Source of the DNA: Marinobacter piscis
Lineage (GTDB): Bacteria > Pseudomonadota > Gammaproteobacteria > Pseudomonadales > Oleiphilaceae
DNA length: 64,000 bases
Reading direction: 5' to 3'
NCBI RefSeq assembly: GCF_007671655.1
Contig: NZ_VCGX01000001.1
Coordinates: forward strand, 777,917 to 841,916
Of this stretch, positions 9,423-18,679 are shown piece by piece (position 1 is the first letter of the stretch; each line of letters opens with the position of its first letter). The notes under the pieces are model-generated. The model was not told where the DNA came from, made no database searches, and was given only the letters and a program-made list of their open reading frames with translations. Position numbers and translations under genes: made by a program.

Positions 9423-10160
9423 ATGGCTGAAGCCAAGAGAAACCCGAAAAAATTTCACGCAGACTGGCGGCTGATGGTGTTTGCGGGTGCGCTTCTGCCA
9501 CTGTTGCTGGGGCTGGGAATCTGGCAGCTGAACCGGGCCGAAGAAAAACAGGTGCTGATTGAGCAGTGGCAACAGGAGGCCGGAGATCCCGACTGGCCGG
9601 AGCAAGTGGCCAGCGGCCTGGTTAACGGCAGGCCTGTGACCGTGACCGGGGTGTTCGGCGAGCACAGCTGGCTGCTGGATAACCGGACACGTGATGGTAT
9701 GGCCGGCTATGAAGTATTAACGGATTTCTACCCGCTTAAGGGCCCGCCGGTTGTAATAAACCGGGGCTGGGTAGCAGCCCCGAGAACGCGGGACAGGTTG
9801 CCGGATGTGGCTCCCCCCGAGGGCATCTTCAGCCTGACCGGACGTATAAGCCCATACCCGGAGCCGCCGGTGTTATCCGCAAACCCCGGCCCGGCAGAAG
9901 GCTGGCCGCGGCGGGTGCAGGCACTTCCGGGTGCAGTAGCGAAGGCTGAAATTTCACAACTCCCCGGTGCTGTGATCCGGCTTCAGGGCAGCGAGCAGCC
10001 GGGTGCTTACCGTGCTGACTGGAAACCCGACCTTATGGGACCGCAAACCCATTATGGATATGCGACACAATGGTTTGCGCTTGCCGTCGTGCTGGCTATA
10101 TTGAGTGTAGTGGCGAGTTATCGAAAGACAGGACCTGATAATGACAATAATGATGGCTAA
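9423..10160 (+). CDS. SURF1 family oxidase assembly protein
   Basis: A 245-residue protein with a membrane helix at each end and a periplasmic domain between them. The GIWQLNRAEEK, VINRGWV and HYGYATQWFALA segments are typical of SURF1, which helps heme A insertion into subunit I. The ribosome site is weak. Its 3' end overlaps the next gene by 20 bases, implying translational coupling. Confidence 0.92.
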   Translation: MAEAKRNPKKFHADWRLMVFAGALLPLLLGLGIWQLNRAEEKQVLIEQWQQEAGDPDWPEQVASGLVNGRPVTVTGVFGEHSWLLDNRTRDGMAGYEVLTDFYPLKGPPVVINRGWVAAPRTRDRLPDVAPPEGIFSLTGRISPYPEPPVLSANPGPAEGWPRRVQALPGAVAKAEISQLPGAVIRLQGSEQPGAYRADWKPDLMGPQTHYGYATQWFALAVVLAILSVVASYRKTGPDNDNNDG

Positions 10161-10791
10161 GCGGTTACCAGAACACGAACAGGCAGACGGCCCGACACCC
10201 GAACAAGCCCGAAGAGGGAGGCGCATGGCGTTTCTGCTGTTCGCACTTGGGTTCGGGCCCATGATTCTGGCCACTCTCATGTTCTATACCGGCTGGCTTA
10301 ACCCTGCGGGGCATACCAATCAGGGGCAGCTGATTCAGCCGCCCGTGCCCGTGGCCTCTCTTAACCTTGAAACACTTTCGGGAGAGCCCCTGGCTGAGCG
10401 CTTTGCTGCAGGCCAGGCGGATCCACAATGGTTGATGGTGGTCGCCGCAGGTGAGTGTGGCCGCAGTTGTGAAGATCTGCTTTATCTTGCGCGGCAAGCC
10501 AACATTGCGCTGGGGAAAAATGCCAACCGGGTATCCAGAGCGGCTGTTGTGGGCAGTATCACCGGAGATCTGGCCGCGCGCTGGCCCACAGAATACCGGC
10601 TGATGGAGCGTCTGAGGCCGATAACCGGCACAACCCCCGACTGGCCTTCAGGAATCAGCCCGGAAAACGAGCCACGCCTATTGCTGGTTGACCCGTTTGG
10701 AAACGTAATGATGCATTATGGCCCTGAAAATTCAGGCCAGGACATGCTCAAGGATCTGAAGCACCTTCTGAAACTGTCACAGGTAGGTTGA
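10141..10791 (+). CDS. Membrane-anchored protein of the oxidase cluster with CX3C motif
   Basis: A 216-residue protein with one membrane helix near residues 28-50 and a C-terminal domain facing the periplasm. It contains a CGRSC motif (CX3C) early in that domain and a later LLLVDPFGNVMMHY strand, an arrangement like the thioredoxin-like fold of SCO proteins, whose copper site is also CX3C. The order SURF1, this protein, ctaA, cyoE, sco is the same as in Pseudomonas, where this position holds an uncharacterised protein. A role as copper or disulfide chaperone is inferred. The start may be any of three closely spaced ATGs at 10141-10152. Confidence 0.8.
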   Translation: MTIMMAKRLPEHEQADGPTPEQARRGRRMAFLLFALGFGPMILATLMFYTGWLNPAGHTNQGQLIQPPVPVASLNLETLSGEPLAERFAAGQADPQWLMVVAAGECGRSCEDLLYLARQANIALGKNANRVSRAAVVGSITGDLAARWPTEYRLMERLRPITGTTPDWPSGISPENEPRLLLVDPFGNVMMHYGPENSGQDMLKDLKHLLKLSQVG

Positions 10792-10813
10792 GCTTCAGCC
10801 TGGAGGATCTGCC

Positions 10814-11947
10814 TTGAAAAAACGGCCTGCGGATCAGCAACCAAGAACCCGAGCCATGATTAACTGGACAGTGTTTTCAGTGTGCCTGGCGGTTCTGGTC
10901 ATTATGCTGGGTGCCTGGACACGGCTGGTTGATGCCGGGCTTGGTTGCCCGGACTGGCCTGGATGTTACGGTTTTATAACTGTGCCCCAGAGTGAATCAA
11001 GCATTGCCATAGCCAATGCCCGTTTTCCCGGGACACCGGTTGATGTGGCCAAAGGCTGGCCGGAAATGATCCATCGATACGCTGCCGGGACGCTTGGGCT
11101 GGTGGTGTTCGGCCTGGCAGCCAGCGCCGTACGCCAGCGCAGACAGGGTATGCCTTTCCGTCTTCCCCTGTTCATTGCCGGCTTTATTTTACTGCAGGGT
11201 GCCTTTGGCATGTGGACGGTTACCCTCAAGCTCTGGCCCCAGGTGGTTGCTCTGCACCTGCTGGGCGGTTTTACTACCGTGAGCCTGCTTACCTTACTGC
11301 TGCTGCGGTTACGGAAATTATCGGCAACTCCGGCACTCCCTGTCAGGGGAGCGTCGGACGCGATTGTAAAGCCGGCGGGGTCGGACTCTCGTCTGGCGAA
11401 TCTCCGGCCATGGCTCTACGGGGGGTTGCTTCTCGTGGTTCTGCAGATTGCTCTGGGTGCCTGGACTGCAGCAAATTATGCCGCCGTTGCCTGCACCGAT
11501 CTGCCTACCTGTCAGGGGCAATGGTGGCCAGAAGACATGGACTTTCGGCACGGCTTTGATATTACTCAACAGGTTGGGCCCAACTATCTGGGCGGGCAAC
11601 TCACCGGTGATGGCCGGACCGCTATTCATATAAGCCACAGGGCCGGGGCTCTTGCCGTGCTGGTGTATTTAACCGGGCTATTGGCCTGCATCCGCTTGCG
11701 CGATGTTAATCAGGCCTTACGCGGCCCGGTGCGACTGGTTGCCGTCACACTGGTAGCGCAGATCATCCTGGGCCTCGCCAACATTCTTCTTCACATTCCA
11801 CTGCCGGTGGCGGTGGCTCACAACGCCATGGGCGCCGGGCTCTTGCTGTCGGTGATATATCTGATCTGGCGGCATCATTTGTTGCCCCGGGCACAGGCTG
11901 CAGGCGCAACACATATAAAAACAATACATCAGGAGGCCACGGCATGA
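10814..11947 (+). CDS. ctaA: Heme A synthase (COX15/CtaA)
   Basis: A 377-residue inner-membrane enzyme that oxidises the C8 methyl of heme O to give heme A. It has about eight helices in two similar halves, with the LGAWTRLVDAGLGCPDWPGCYG motif near the N-terminus and conserved histidines in each half (EMIHRYAAG, HISHRAGA, VAHNAMGA). The start is a TTG with GGAGG seven bases upstream. Its stop overlaps the cyoE start as ATGA. Confidence 0.94.
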   Translation: MKKRPADQQPRTRAMINWTVFSVCLAVLVIMLGAWTRLVDAGLGCPDWPGCYGFITVPQSESSIAIANARFPGTPVDVAKGWPEMIHRYAAGTLGLVVFGLAASAVRQRRQGMPFRLPLFIAGFILLQGAFGMWTVTLKLWPQVVALHLLGGFTTVSLLTLLLLRLRKLSATPALPVRGASDAIVKPAGSDSRLANLRPWLYGGLLLVVLQIALGAWTAANYAAVACTDLPTCQGQWWPEDMDFRHGFDITQQVGPNYLGGQLTGDGRTAIHISHRAGALAVLVYLTGLLACIRLRDVNQALRGPVRLVAVTLVAQIILGLANILLHIPLPVAVAHNAMGAGLLLSVIYLIWRHHLLPRAQAAGATHIKTIHQEATA

Positions 11948-12864
11948 GTGAGCAAGTGGACGTACTGACGAACCGGCAAGTTTCCAGTCAGGTCAGGCGC
12001 AGGATTTCCTGGCGGGATTATCTGGAACTGACGAAACCGAGAGTGGTGGCGCTGATGATCCTGACCTCGGTCATCGGCATGCTGCTGGCCACCTCCGGCC
12101 TGCCCAGTCTGGGAGTGCTGATCTGGGGTAACCTTGGCATTGCGTTTCTGGCCGGTGCCGCTGCTGTGGTCAACCATGTTGTTGACCAGAAAATAGACAC
12201 GGTTATGGCCCGCACCCGCAGGCGCCCGGTTGCCACAGGCCGGGTTGCTCCGGCAGAGGCGGTCGTGTTCGCGGCGCTGCTGGCCAGTGTGGGTATGGTT
12301 GTGCTGATGTGGCAGGTGAACCACCTGACAGCATGGCTTACCCTGGCATCCCTGGTGGGTTATGCAGGGGTTTACACATTGTTCCTGAAGCGTGCAACGC
12401 CCCAGAACATAACCATCGGCGGGCTTGCCGGCGCCATGCCGCCGTTGCTGGGCTGGACAGCTGTCACCGGCCAGGTAGACGGGCATGCGCTGCTGCTGGT
12501 CCTGATCATCTTTGCCTGGACGCCGCCCCACTTCTGGGCGCTGGCCATTCATCGGAAGGAAGACTACGCCAAAGCCGGCATTCCGATGCTGCCGGTCACC
12601 CACGGCAACAAATTCACCGAACTGCACATCCTGCTGTACACTCTCATGTTGCTGGCGGTCAGCCTGCTTCCTTTTGTCACAGGTATGTCCGGCTGGATAT
12701 ACCTGGCCGGTGCCCTGGCGCTTGGGTTACGCTTCCTCAACTACGCTATCCGGCTGTTGAAAGGTGATGATCGCCGTGTCGCACTCAACACCTTCAAATA
12801 CTCCATCACTTACCTGATGGCGCTGTTTGTGGTACTTCTTGTGGATCATTATGTGTTCTTCTGA
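11944..12864 (+). CDS. cyoE: Protoheme IX farnesyltransferase (heme O synthase)
   Basis: A 306-residue UbiA-superfamily prenyltransferase that adds the farnesyl group to heme B. The first Asp-rich motif (NHVVDQKIDTVMARTRRRP) and the TPPHFWALAIHRKEDYAKAGIPMLPV stretch identify it. It has about nine membrane helices. The four-base overlap with ctaA couples the two steps of heme A synthesis. Confidence 0.96.
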   Translation: MSEQVDVLTNRQVSSQVRRRISWRDYLELTKPRVVALMILTSVIGMLLATSGLPSLGVLIWGNLGIAFLAGAAAVVNHVVDQKIDTVMARTRRRPVATGRVAPAEAVVFAALLASVGMVVLMWQVNHLTAWLTLASLVGYAGVYTLFLKRATPQNITIGGLAGAMPPLLGWTAVTGQVDGHALLLVLIIFAWTPPHFWALAIHRKEDYAKAGIPMLPVTHGNKFTELHILLYTLMLLAVSLLPFVTGMSGWIYLAGALALGLRFLNYAIRLLKGDDRRVALNTFKYSITYLMALFVVLLVDHYVFF

Positions 12865-12909
12865 CGTGGTGCTGTTGCTGCATTAACCCAGAGTTCGCTG
12901 ACTGGAGTT

Positions 12910-13578
12910 ATGATGAATCGTTCCGTTCGGATGACATTGTTTGTGTTGCTGCTGCTCGTGGTTCTGGTGTTTGGCCTGGCAGTAGGACGGCAGGTGTTTA
13001 TGGTGGGTAATCAGGAACCTGCGCCCGCCCCGGATCTTGCGGAAATGAATACCTATGTTTATGATCAGCCGCGGCCACTGGCAGAGTTCACGCTCACCGA
13101 TGAAAACGGAGAAACCGTTACCCGGGAAAGCCTGCGGGGACGGTGGACATTTGCGTTTGTGGGCTACACGAATTGCCCCGATATCTGTCCGGCCGCCATG
13201 GCCAACCTGAGACGCACCGACAAGCTGTTGTCGCCCGAGCTGCCACAACCGGATTATCTGCTGGTCAGTGCGGATCCGGAGCATGATACGCCCGGCAAGC
13301 TGAAAGATTATACGGCGTTTTTCGGTGAGAACTTTCACGGTCTTACCGGGGATCTGGACACACTCAGAGCCCTGGCCAAAAGCCTGAGTGCCGTGTTCGT
13401 GCATCGAGATGTGGATGGAGAGCTTCTGGTGGACCACAGCGGCCACTTTGCATTAGTGAATCCGGACGGTCAGTTGGCTGCACTGATTCAGCCACCGCAC
13501 AATCCTGAGCATCTTGCAGAGGCCTTTGAGCGCATTTACCGGTGGGCTGAGTCCAATCGTAACAACACCCGCACCTGA
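12910..13578 (+). CDS. SCO1/SenC copper chaperone
   Basis: A 222-residue protein anchored by an N-terminal membrane helix, with a thioredoxin-like domain carrying the CPDIC copper site (CX3C) and a conserved downstream histidine in the VDHSGHFALV region. SCO proteins load copper into the CuA site of subunit II. It closes the oxidase cluster, 45 bases after cyoE. Confidence 0.94.
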   Translation: MMNRSVRMTLFVLLLLVVLVFGLAVGRQVFMVGNQEPAPAPDLAEMNTYVYDQPRPLAEFTLTDENGETVTRESLRGRWTFAFVGYTNCPDICPAAMANLRRTDKLLSPELPQPDYLLVSADPEHDTPGKLKDYTAFFGENFHGLTGDLDTLRALAKSLSAVFVHRDVDGELLVDHSGHFALVNPDGQLAALIQPPHNPEHLAEAFERIYRWAESNRNNTRT

Positions 13579-13591
13579 GGCGGCGTTCCGC

Positions 13592-14806
13592 ATGTATCAA
13601 CAAAGCACCGCTACTCCAAGAGAGCTTTTTGGCGTTCTGGCCGCCGGAGCCATTGTGCTTCTGGTTGTGCACACACTTGGTCGTTTCGTATACACGCCAT
13701 TGTTGCCTTATCTGATAGGTGACGGCCAGCTTACGGCGCCCGAAGGCGCAGCAATCGCTACCTGGAATTACTTTGGTTACCTTGTGGGTGCCATGCTGGC
13801 GATTCGCTGGCACCGGGTGGGTCATATCCGCGTGCTGCTACCTGTTTTTCTGACAATACATGTGATCACGACCCTGTTTGTTACCCAGACGGACAACCTG
13901 ACTGCCATCTCAGCCAGTCGGTGGCTGAATGGAGTTGCAAACGGAGTGGTATTTGTACAGGCACCGGCGCTGATTCTGGAGTGGCTGGTGTTGCGCAATC
14001 GCTCAAGCATGAGCGGGCTTGTGTATATCGGGGTGGGCCTTGGTCTGCTGGTGTCCAGCGGGCTGGTCACCGGCAGTGCCGGCTGGCTGGAAGGCGCCGC
14101 CCGCTGGTGGCCAGTAGCGCTGGCTTCCATTCCTTTGGCCATATGGGGCGGCCTTCGGCTGTATCGGCTCGAAGTGCCGGATCAGGCGCCTGATAACGAC
14201 GGCCGGGTCGTAACCACGACACCGCTCATCGATCGCGCCAGCATTCCGCTGTTTTTGTCATACGGCGGGGCCGGACTGGGCTACATACTCCCCATGACCT
14301 TTCTGCCGCTGCTGGCAAAGCTTCAGCTTGAACCCGGCCACTGGTTGCTGGATGGAACCTGGCTCATTGTTGCCCTGTTTACCATTCCGGCAGCCTGGAT
14401 GTGGAACAAGCTGGGCACAAAACTGGGCGATATTCCTGCACTGAAGCTCAACTTCCTGATCCAGCTGGTGGGGGTGCTGGCGGCTGTGCTCTGGCCCGGC
14501 GCCATGGGCCTGATGTTGTGCGCTGCGCTGGTAGGAAGTACATTTCTGGGCACGGTGTTGCTCACTCAGCGCCTTGGCCGGGCGCTGCATCCTCACCAGG
14601 GCCCCCGGTTGTCTGCGGCCATGGTGGCACTTTACGGTTTTACCCAGATGGTCGGACCCTGGCTCACCAAGCAATGGCTGGATGCAGGCGGCACCTTGTT
14701 GTCCGCATTCGGGATCGGGGTAGGCGCTCTGGCCTTTGGCCTCATCTTCGTCTTCTTTGTGCCCCGTCCGGAAGCCTGGCACGCAAGAACAATCCGGACT
14801 GACTAG
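13592..14806 (+). CDS. MFS transporter, YbfB/YjiJ family
   Basis: About 404 residues with twelve membrane helices. The GRFVYTPLLPYL start and the WNYFGYLVGA segment are typical of the YbfB/YjiJ (MFS_4) group, whose substrates are mostly unknown. The ATG at 13592 is preferred; a longer frame to 13514 would overlap the SCO gene. It starts 13 bases after sco and may be read through from the oxidase operon, although a role in respiration is not evident. Confidence 0.85.
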   Translation: MYQQSTATPRELFGVLAAGAIVLLVVHTLGRFVYTPLLPYLIGDGQLTAPEGAAIATWNYFGYLVGAMLAIRWHRVGHIRVLLPVFLTIHVITTLFVTQTDNLTAISASRWLNGVANGVVFVQAPALILEWLVLRNRSSMSGLVYIGVGLGLLVSSGLVTGSAGWLEGAARWWPVALASIPLAIWGGLRLYRLEVPDQAPDNDGRVVTTTPLIDRASIPLFLSYGGAGLGYILPMTFLPLLAKLQLEPGHWLLDGTWLIVALFTIPAAWMWNKLGTKLGDIPALKLNFLIQLVGVLAAVLWPGAMGLMLCAALVGSTFLGTVLLTQRLGRALHPHQGPRLSAAMVALYGFTQMVGPWLTKQWLDAGGTLLSAFGIGVGALAFGLIFVFFVPRPEAWHARTIRTD

Positions 14807-14812
14807 CAAACC

Positions 14813-17308
14813 GTGCTTCCGATAGAACAGATTCTCCCAGAGCTGAAACAAACCCTGGAACAAACGTCCACAGCCCTGTTGCAGGCGCCCCCGGGTGCCG
14901 GCAAAACCACGAGGGTGCCTTTGGCGCTGCTGGATGCGACCTGGCGACAGGGCCGTAAAATCCTGATGCTCGAGCCAAGGCGGCTGGCCGCCCGGTCTGC
15001 CGCCAGGTTTATGGCTTCGCAACTGGGGGAGAAGCCCGGGCGCACCGTCGGCTACCGCACGCGGCTGGACACCAGGGTGTCTGATGCAACGCGTATAGAA
15101 GTTGTCACTGAAGGCATTCTTACCCGGCTGATCCAGAACGACCCCATGCTGGAAGACTACGCCGCTGTGCTGTTTGATGAGTTCCACGAACGCTCGTTGC
15201 AAGCGGATCTGGGGCTGGCACTGGTGCGGGAGTCGCAGGAAGCACTGCGGGAGGATCTGCGGGTTCTGGTAATGTCCGCCACACTGGACACCGCACCTAT
15301 TGCCCGCTTGCTCGGGGATGTGCCCGTATTAAGCAGCGAAGGGCGCGCATTCCCGGTGGAGGTTTTTTACCGCCCGGTGCCTGCCACGCAGCGCCGTCCG
15401 CGGCTGACAGACCAGGTGGTGGCTGTAATTACCGAAGCCCTGGCGCACCAGCCCGGCTCCCTGTTGGTGTTTCTGCCAGGTGCCGGGGAGATTCATCGTG
15501 TAGCTCACGCCTTGGCCGGTCAGGTAGCCGCGAATGTGATAATCGCACCCTTGTTTGGCGACCTCAGGGCTGCTGAACAGGATCAGGCTATCGCTCCCGC
15601 GGCTGCAGGCACCCGTAAAGTGGTACTGGCCACTGCCATTGCGGAAACCAGCCTCACTATTGAAGGCGTGCGCGTGGTGGTTGATAGCGGTCAGCAACGC
15701 CGTGCCGTGTTTGATCCCAACAGTGGTATGACGCGGCTGACCACCGGTCGCGTCTCGAAAGCCTCAGCTGAGCAACGTAAAGGTCGCGCGGGGCGGGTTG
15801 AACCGGGTGTGTGTTACCGGTTATGGAGCGAATCCGAACAGTTCGGGCTGGCGGATTATACGCCACCGGAGATACGCGAAGCAGATCTGGCCCCACTGGT
15901 ACTTGAACTGGCCCAGTGGGGCGCCCGGACGCCGGACAAACTGGCCTGGATCGACCCTCCGCCTCCCGCTCACTGGCAACAAGCCGTGGAGCTGTTGCAG
16001 TGGCTGGACATGCTGGACGAGGAAGGTGCCATTACCGAACATGGTAAATCCGCCCGAGCTTTGGGTATTCACCCCCGGTTGGCGCACATGGTCATACTGG
16101 GGCGGTCGCTGGGGTTGGGCCGGCTGGCGGCTGAACTGGCTGCGCTGCTGGAAGACCGGGATTTGCTGAGTCCTGGGGCAGGGGCCGATATGCATGAGCG
16201 CATCCGCATACTGAGAGGCGAACGCGGTTCTCAGCGCATTGATCCGAATCGCTTGCAGGCGCTGCGCCAACAGGCAAAGCGTCTGTCAGAGCCCGGGGCG
16301 AGTGGAAAAAACGGGCAGGACGCCCTGCCAACGGCAACGGAAGCCGGGCGCTTGTTAGCGCTTGCTTACCCCGATCGCATTGCCAGGCGCCGGCCCGGAA
16401 ACGCACCACGCTATCAGCTCAGCAATGGCAAAGGCGCCCTTCTGCGTGAGGATGATGGACTGGCACAGTACAAATGGCTGGTGGCTGCGGACCTGGATGG
16501 CAAGGCGAGAGAAGCAGGAATTTATCTGGCGGCACCGGTAGACCTGCCCACTCTGGAAATGGATCTGGCAGCCCGTATTCATGAACAAGACGAAGCTGAA
16601 TGGGATGACAAGCGTGGGATGGTAGTGGCTCGCAAAACCCGTCGTTTGGGCGCATTGCTGCTGGCCGAGAAACCTCTGACAAAAGTCTCACCCGAGCTGA
16701 TTCAGCAGGGCCTGCTGGCCGCCATACGGCGCAAGGGGCTGGAAAGCCTGCCCTGGACACCTGCCGCCCGACAGTGGCAGGCACGAGTCACGATGCTGGC
16801 CAGGCACTTTCCCGGCCAGTGGCCGGATGTCAGGGATCAGGCCCTGGCAGAATCTCTGGAGCACTGGTTAGCGCCCTTCCTCGTTGGCATCACCCGCTGG
16901 TCTGAGCTGGCGAAGCTGAGCCTACACAGCGCCCTGAACAGCCTGCTGGACTACCCCCAACAGCAGAAGCTGTCAGAGCTGGCCCCGGCCAGTCTGACCA
17001 TACCCACCGGCAGTACCGTTACTCTGGATTACACGGCCGGGAACGGCCCGGTTCTGGCCGCCAAATTACAGGCATTGTTCGGCTGGACAGAAACGCCGGT
17101 CGTGGCGGGTGGCAAGATGCCTGTTCTGATACACCTGCTTTCCCCGGCCCAAAGGCCACTGGCGGTTACGGCAGATCTGGCCAGCTTCTGGACGAACGTT
17201 TACCCCCAGGTGCGTAAAGACACCCGGGGCCGCTACCCCAAACATCCCTGGCCTGAAGACCCACTAACCGCCGTCGCCCGGCAGGGTACCAAGAAACGTC
17301 ACCGCTAG
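14813..17308 (+). CDS. hrpB: ATP-dependent helicase HrpB
   Basis: An 831-residue DEAH-type superfamily 2 helicase. Motif I is PPGAGKTTRVPLAL near residue 25, motif II is FDEFHERS near residue 124, followed by the helicase C domain (TAIAETSLTIEGVRVVVDSG, QRKGRAGR), a helicase-associated domain and the HrpB-specific C-terminal region ending in a short basic tail. HrpB is a presumed RNA helicase of unclear substrate. The start is GTG, six bases after the previous stop. Confidence 0.93.
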   Translation: MLPIEQILPELKQTLEQTSTALLQAPPGAGKTTRVPLALLDATWRQGRKILMLEPRRLAARSAARFMASQLGEKPGRTVGYRTRLDTRVSDATRIEVVTEGILTRLIQNDPMLEDYAAVLFDEFHERSLQADLGLALVRESQEALREDLRVLVMSATLDTAPIARLLGDVPVLSSEGRAFPVEVFYRPVPATQRRPRLTDQVVAVITEALAHQPGSLLVFLPGAGEIHRVAHALAGQVAANVIIAPLFGDLRAAEQDQAIAPAAAGTRKVVLATAIAETSLTIEGVRVVVDSGQQRRAVFDPNSGMTRLTTGRVSKASAEQRKGRAGRVEPGVCYRLWSESEQFGLADYTPPEIREADLAPLVLELAQWGARTPDKLAWIDPPPPAHWQQAVELLQWLDMLDEEGAITEHGKSARALGIHPRLAHMVILGRSLGLGRLAAELAALLEDRDLLSPGAGADMHERIRILRGERGSQRIDPNRLQALRQQAKRLSEPGASGKNGQDALPTATEAGRLLALAYPDRIARRRPGNAPRYQLSNGKGALLREDDGLAQYKWLVAADLDGKAREAGIYLAAPVDLPTLEMDLAARIHEQDEAEWDDKRGMVVARKTRRLGALLLAEKPLTKVSPELIQQGLLAAIRRKGLESLPWTPAARQWQARVTMLARHFPGQWPDVRDQALAESLEHWLAPFLVGITRWSELAKLSLHSALNSLLDYPQQQKLSELAPASLTIPTGSTVTLDYTAGNGPVLAAKLQALFGWTETPVVAGGKMPVLIHLLSPAQRPLAVTADLASFWTNVYPQVRKDTRGRYPKHPWPEDPLTAVARQGTKKRHR

Positions 17309-17311
17309 TGA

Positions 17312-17680
17312 TTACTTGATTATTTTCCGGCTGTTGTTCAGGTATTGCTCGCCGGCAGAGCGCACGGTATCCGTATCGGCCCGTTCAGAAGCCTTATGGA
17401 CATGTTCAAGCGTATCCGCAAGATCATCTATCTCGTCATCCAGCTTTTCCAGAGCATTTTCAAGAGTGTAGGTCAGCTGGTGTACTTCGTTCATGGTTTC
17501 CGGAGTGAGGTCGCCGGCCAGTACATTTTCCAGTTTTTGGTTGTACTCAGAAAAGTTGCTGACGGCCTGCTCAAGCGTATCAGCAGGCTGACCTTTGAAG
17601 TGGTCGTTATCACTGGCCAATGCAGGTGCCGCAATCAGCAGTGAGGCGGTAGCAAACGAAAGTTGACGGAAAAGGGTCAT
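17312..17680 (-). CDS. Small exported protein, DUF6746-like
   Basis: A 122-residue protein with a clear signal peptide cleaved after ALA near residue 22 and a mature, highly charged helical chain with heptad-like spacing (EKLDDEIDDLADTLEHVHKASE). It resembles the DUF6746 family of periplasmic proteins of unknown function. AGCC-rich leader with GGAG upstream. It is convergent with hrpB, three bases away. Confidence 0.72.
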   Translation of the reverse strand: MTLFRQLSFATASLLIAAPALASDNDHFKGQPADTLEQAVSNFSEYNQKLENVLAGDLTPETMNEVHQLTYTLENALEKLDDEIDDLADTLEHVHKASERADTDTVRSAGEQYLNNSRKIIK

Positions 17681-17839
17681 GGAATGGCTCCGGTTGTCTG
17701 TTAATGAACAATGTAATGCGAATTATTATCACTAACAATACTGAAAGCCATGACCATGATCAATTAAACGCAGAAAAAGCTTGTGTCCAGAGCAAAGCTG
17801 TTTAAAAATCGTCCGTTCTGATCAGCGCGACCCTGCCCC

Positions 17840-18679
17840 ATGAACCTTATATCATTTAACGTATTTCGCACGCTTGGCTTTCCGGGCACCACCGTTTTGA
17901 AGCCGGAGGACTACCTGCGCCACAAGGAATTACTCCGTAATGCAGACTGGGTGTTGTTCCCCGAATACTGGCAGCTCAATGCCCTGGTGTACGGCCTGAA
18001 GTGCCGGGTATTTCCCAGCGTTGCCAGCTATCACATTGGCCACGACAAAGTCGAAATGACCCGGGCCTTTCAGGCAGTAGCACCTGAACATATCCCCTGG
18101 ACTCTCATTGAGGCCAACGGACCGCACGAGCGTGAGCATATCTGGAGCGTTATGGCGCTGCCCTTTGTGGCGAAGTTACCCAAGGCCAGTATGGGCGAAG
18201 GCGTGTGGCTGATTGAAACCCGTGATGACTGGCGCAGGTACTGCGAGCGAACCCAGGTTCTGTATGTTCAGGAATACCTGCCGCTGGATCGCGATGCTCG
18301 CGTTGTGGTGGTGGGTGGCAAGGTTGTCACGGCCTACTGGCGAACCCAGGCGCCCCAGGGGTTTTATAACAACGTTTCCCGGGGTGGCGGGATCGACCAC
18401 AGCCCTGTGCCCCCGGTAGCAACAGACCTTGCCCTGAGGCTCGCACGGGAGCTGGAGGTGGACCACGCAGGTTTTGATATTGCTCTGGTTGAAGGCTATC
18501 CCTATGTGCTCGAGTTTAACCGTTTATTTGGCAATCAGGGACTGGGCCAGGGCAGTGACCTGAAACACGCTATCCTGGACTATCTGCAGCAACAGAGTGA
18601 GCCCCGGGACCCGGATGGTTCCGGCCCGACGGATTCTTCCATGGGTAGCCGCTTTACTGGCGTTGCAGGTTTAGCCTGA
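17840..18679 (+). CDS. RimK-like ATP-grasp protein
   Basis: A 279-residue protein with ATP-grasp features: a lysine in PFVAKLPKASMGEGVW, VQEYLPLDRDARVVVVGGKVV in the central domain, and the acidic metal site in YVLEFNRLFGNQGL. This fold forms amide or peptide bonds with ATP; RimK relatives add glutamate to proteins or cofactors. The substrate cannot be told. No good ribosome site is visible. The 3' end overlaps the convergent MFS gene by 26 bases. Confidence 0.75.
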   Translation: MNLISFNVFRTLGFPGTTVLKPEDYLRHKELLRNADWVLFPEYWQLNALVYGLKCRVFPSVASYHIGHDKVEMTRAFQAVAPEHIPWTLIEANGPHEREHIWSVMALPFVAKLPKASMGEGVWLIETRDDWRRYCERTQVLYVQEYLPLDRDARVVVVGGKVVTAYWRTQAPQGFYNNVSRGGGIDHSPVPPVATDLALRLARELEVDHAGFDIALVEGYPYVLEFNRLFGNQGLGQGSDLKHAILDYLQQQSEPRDPDGSGPTDSSMGSRFTGVAGLA

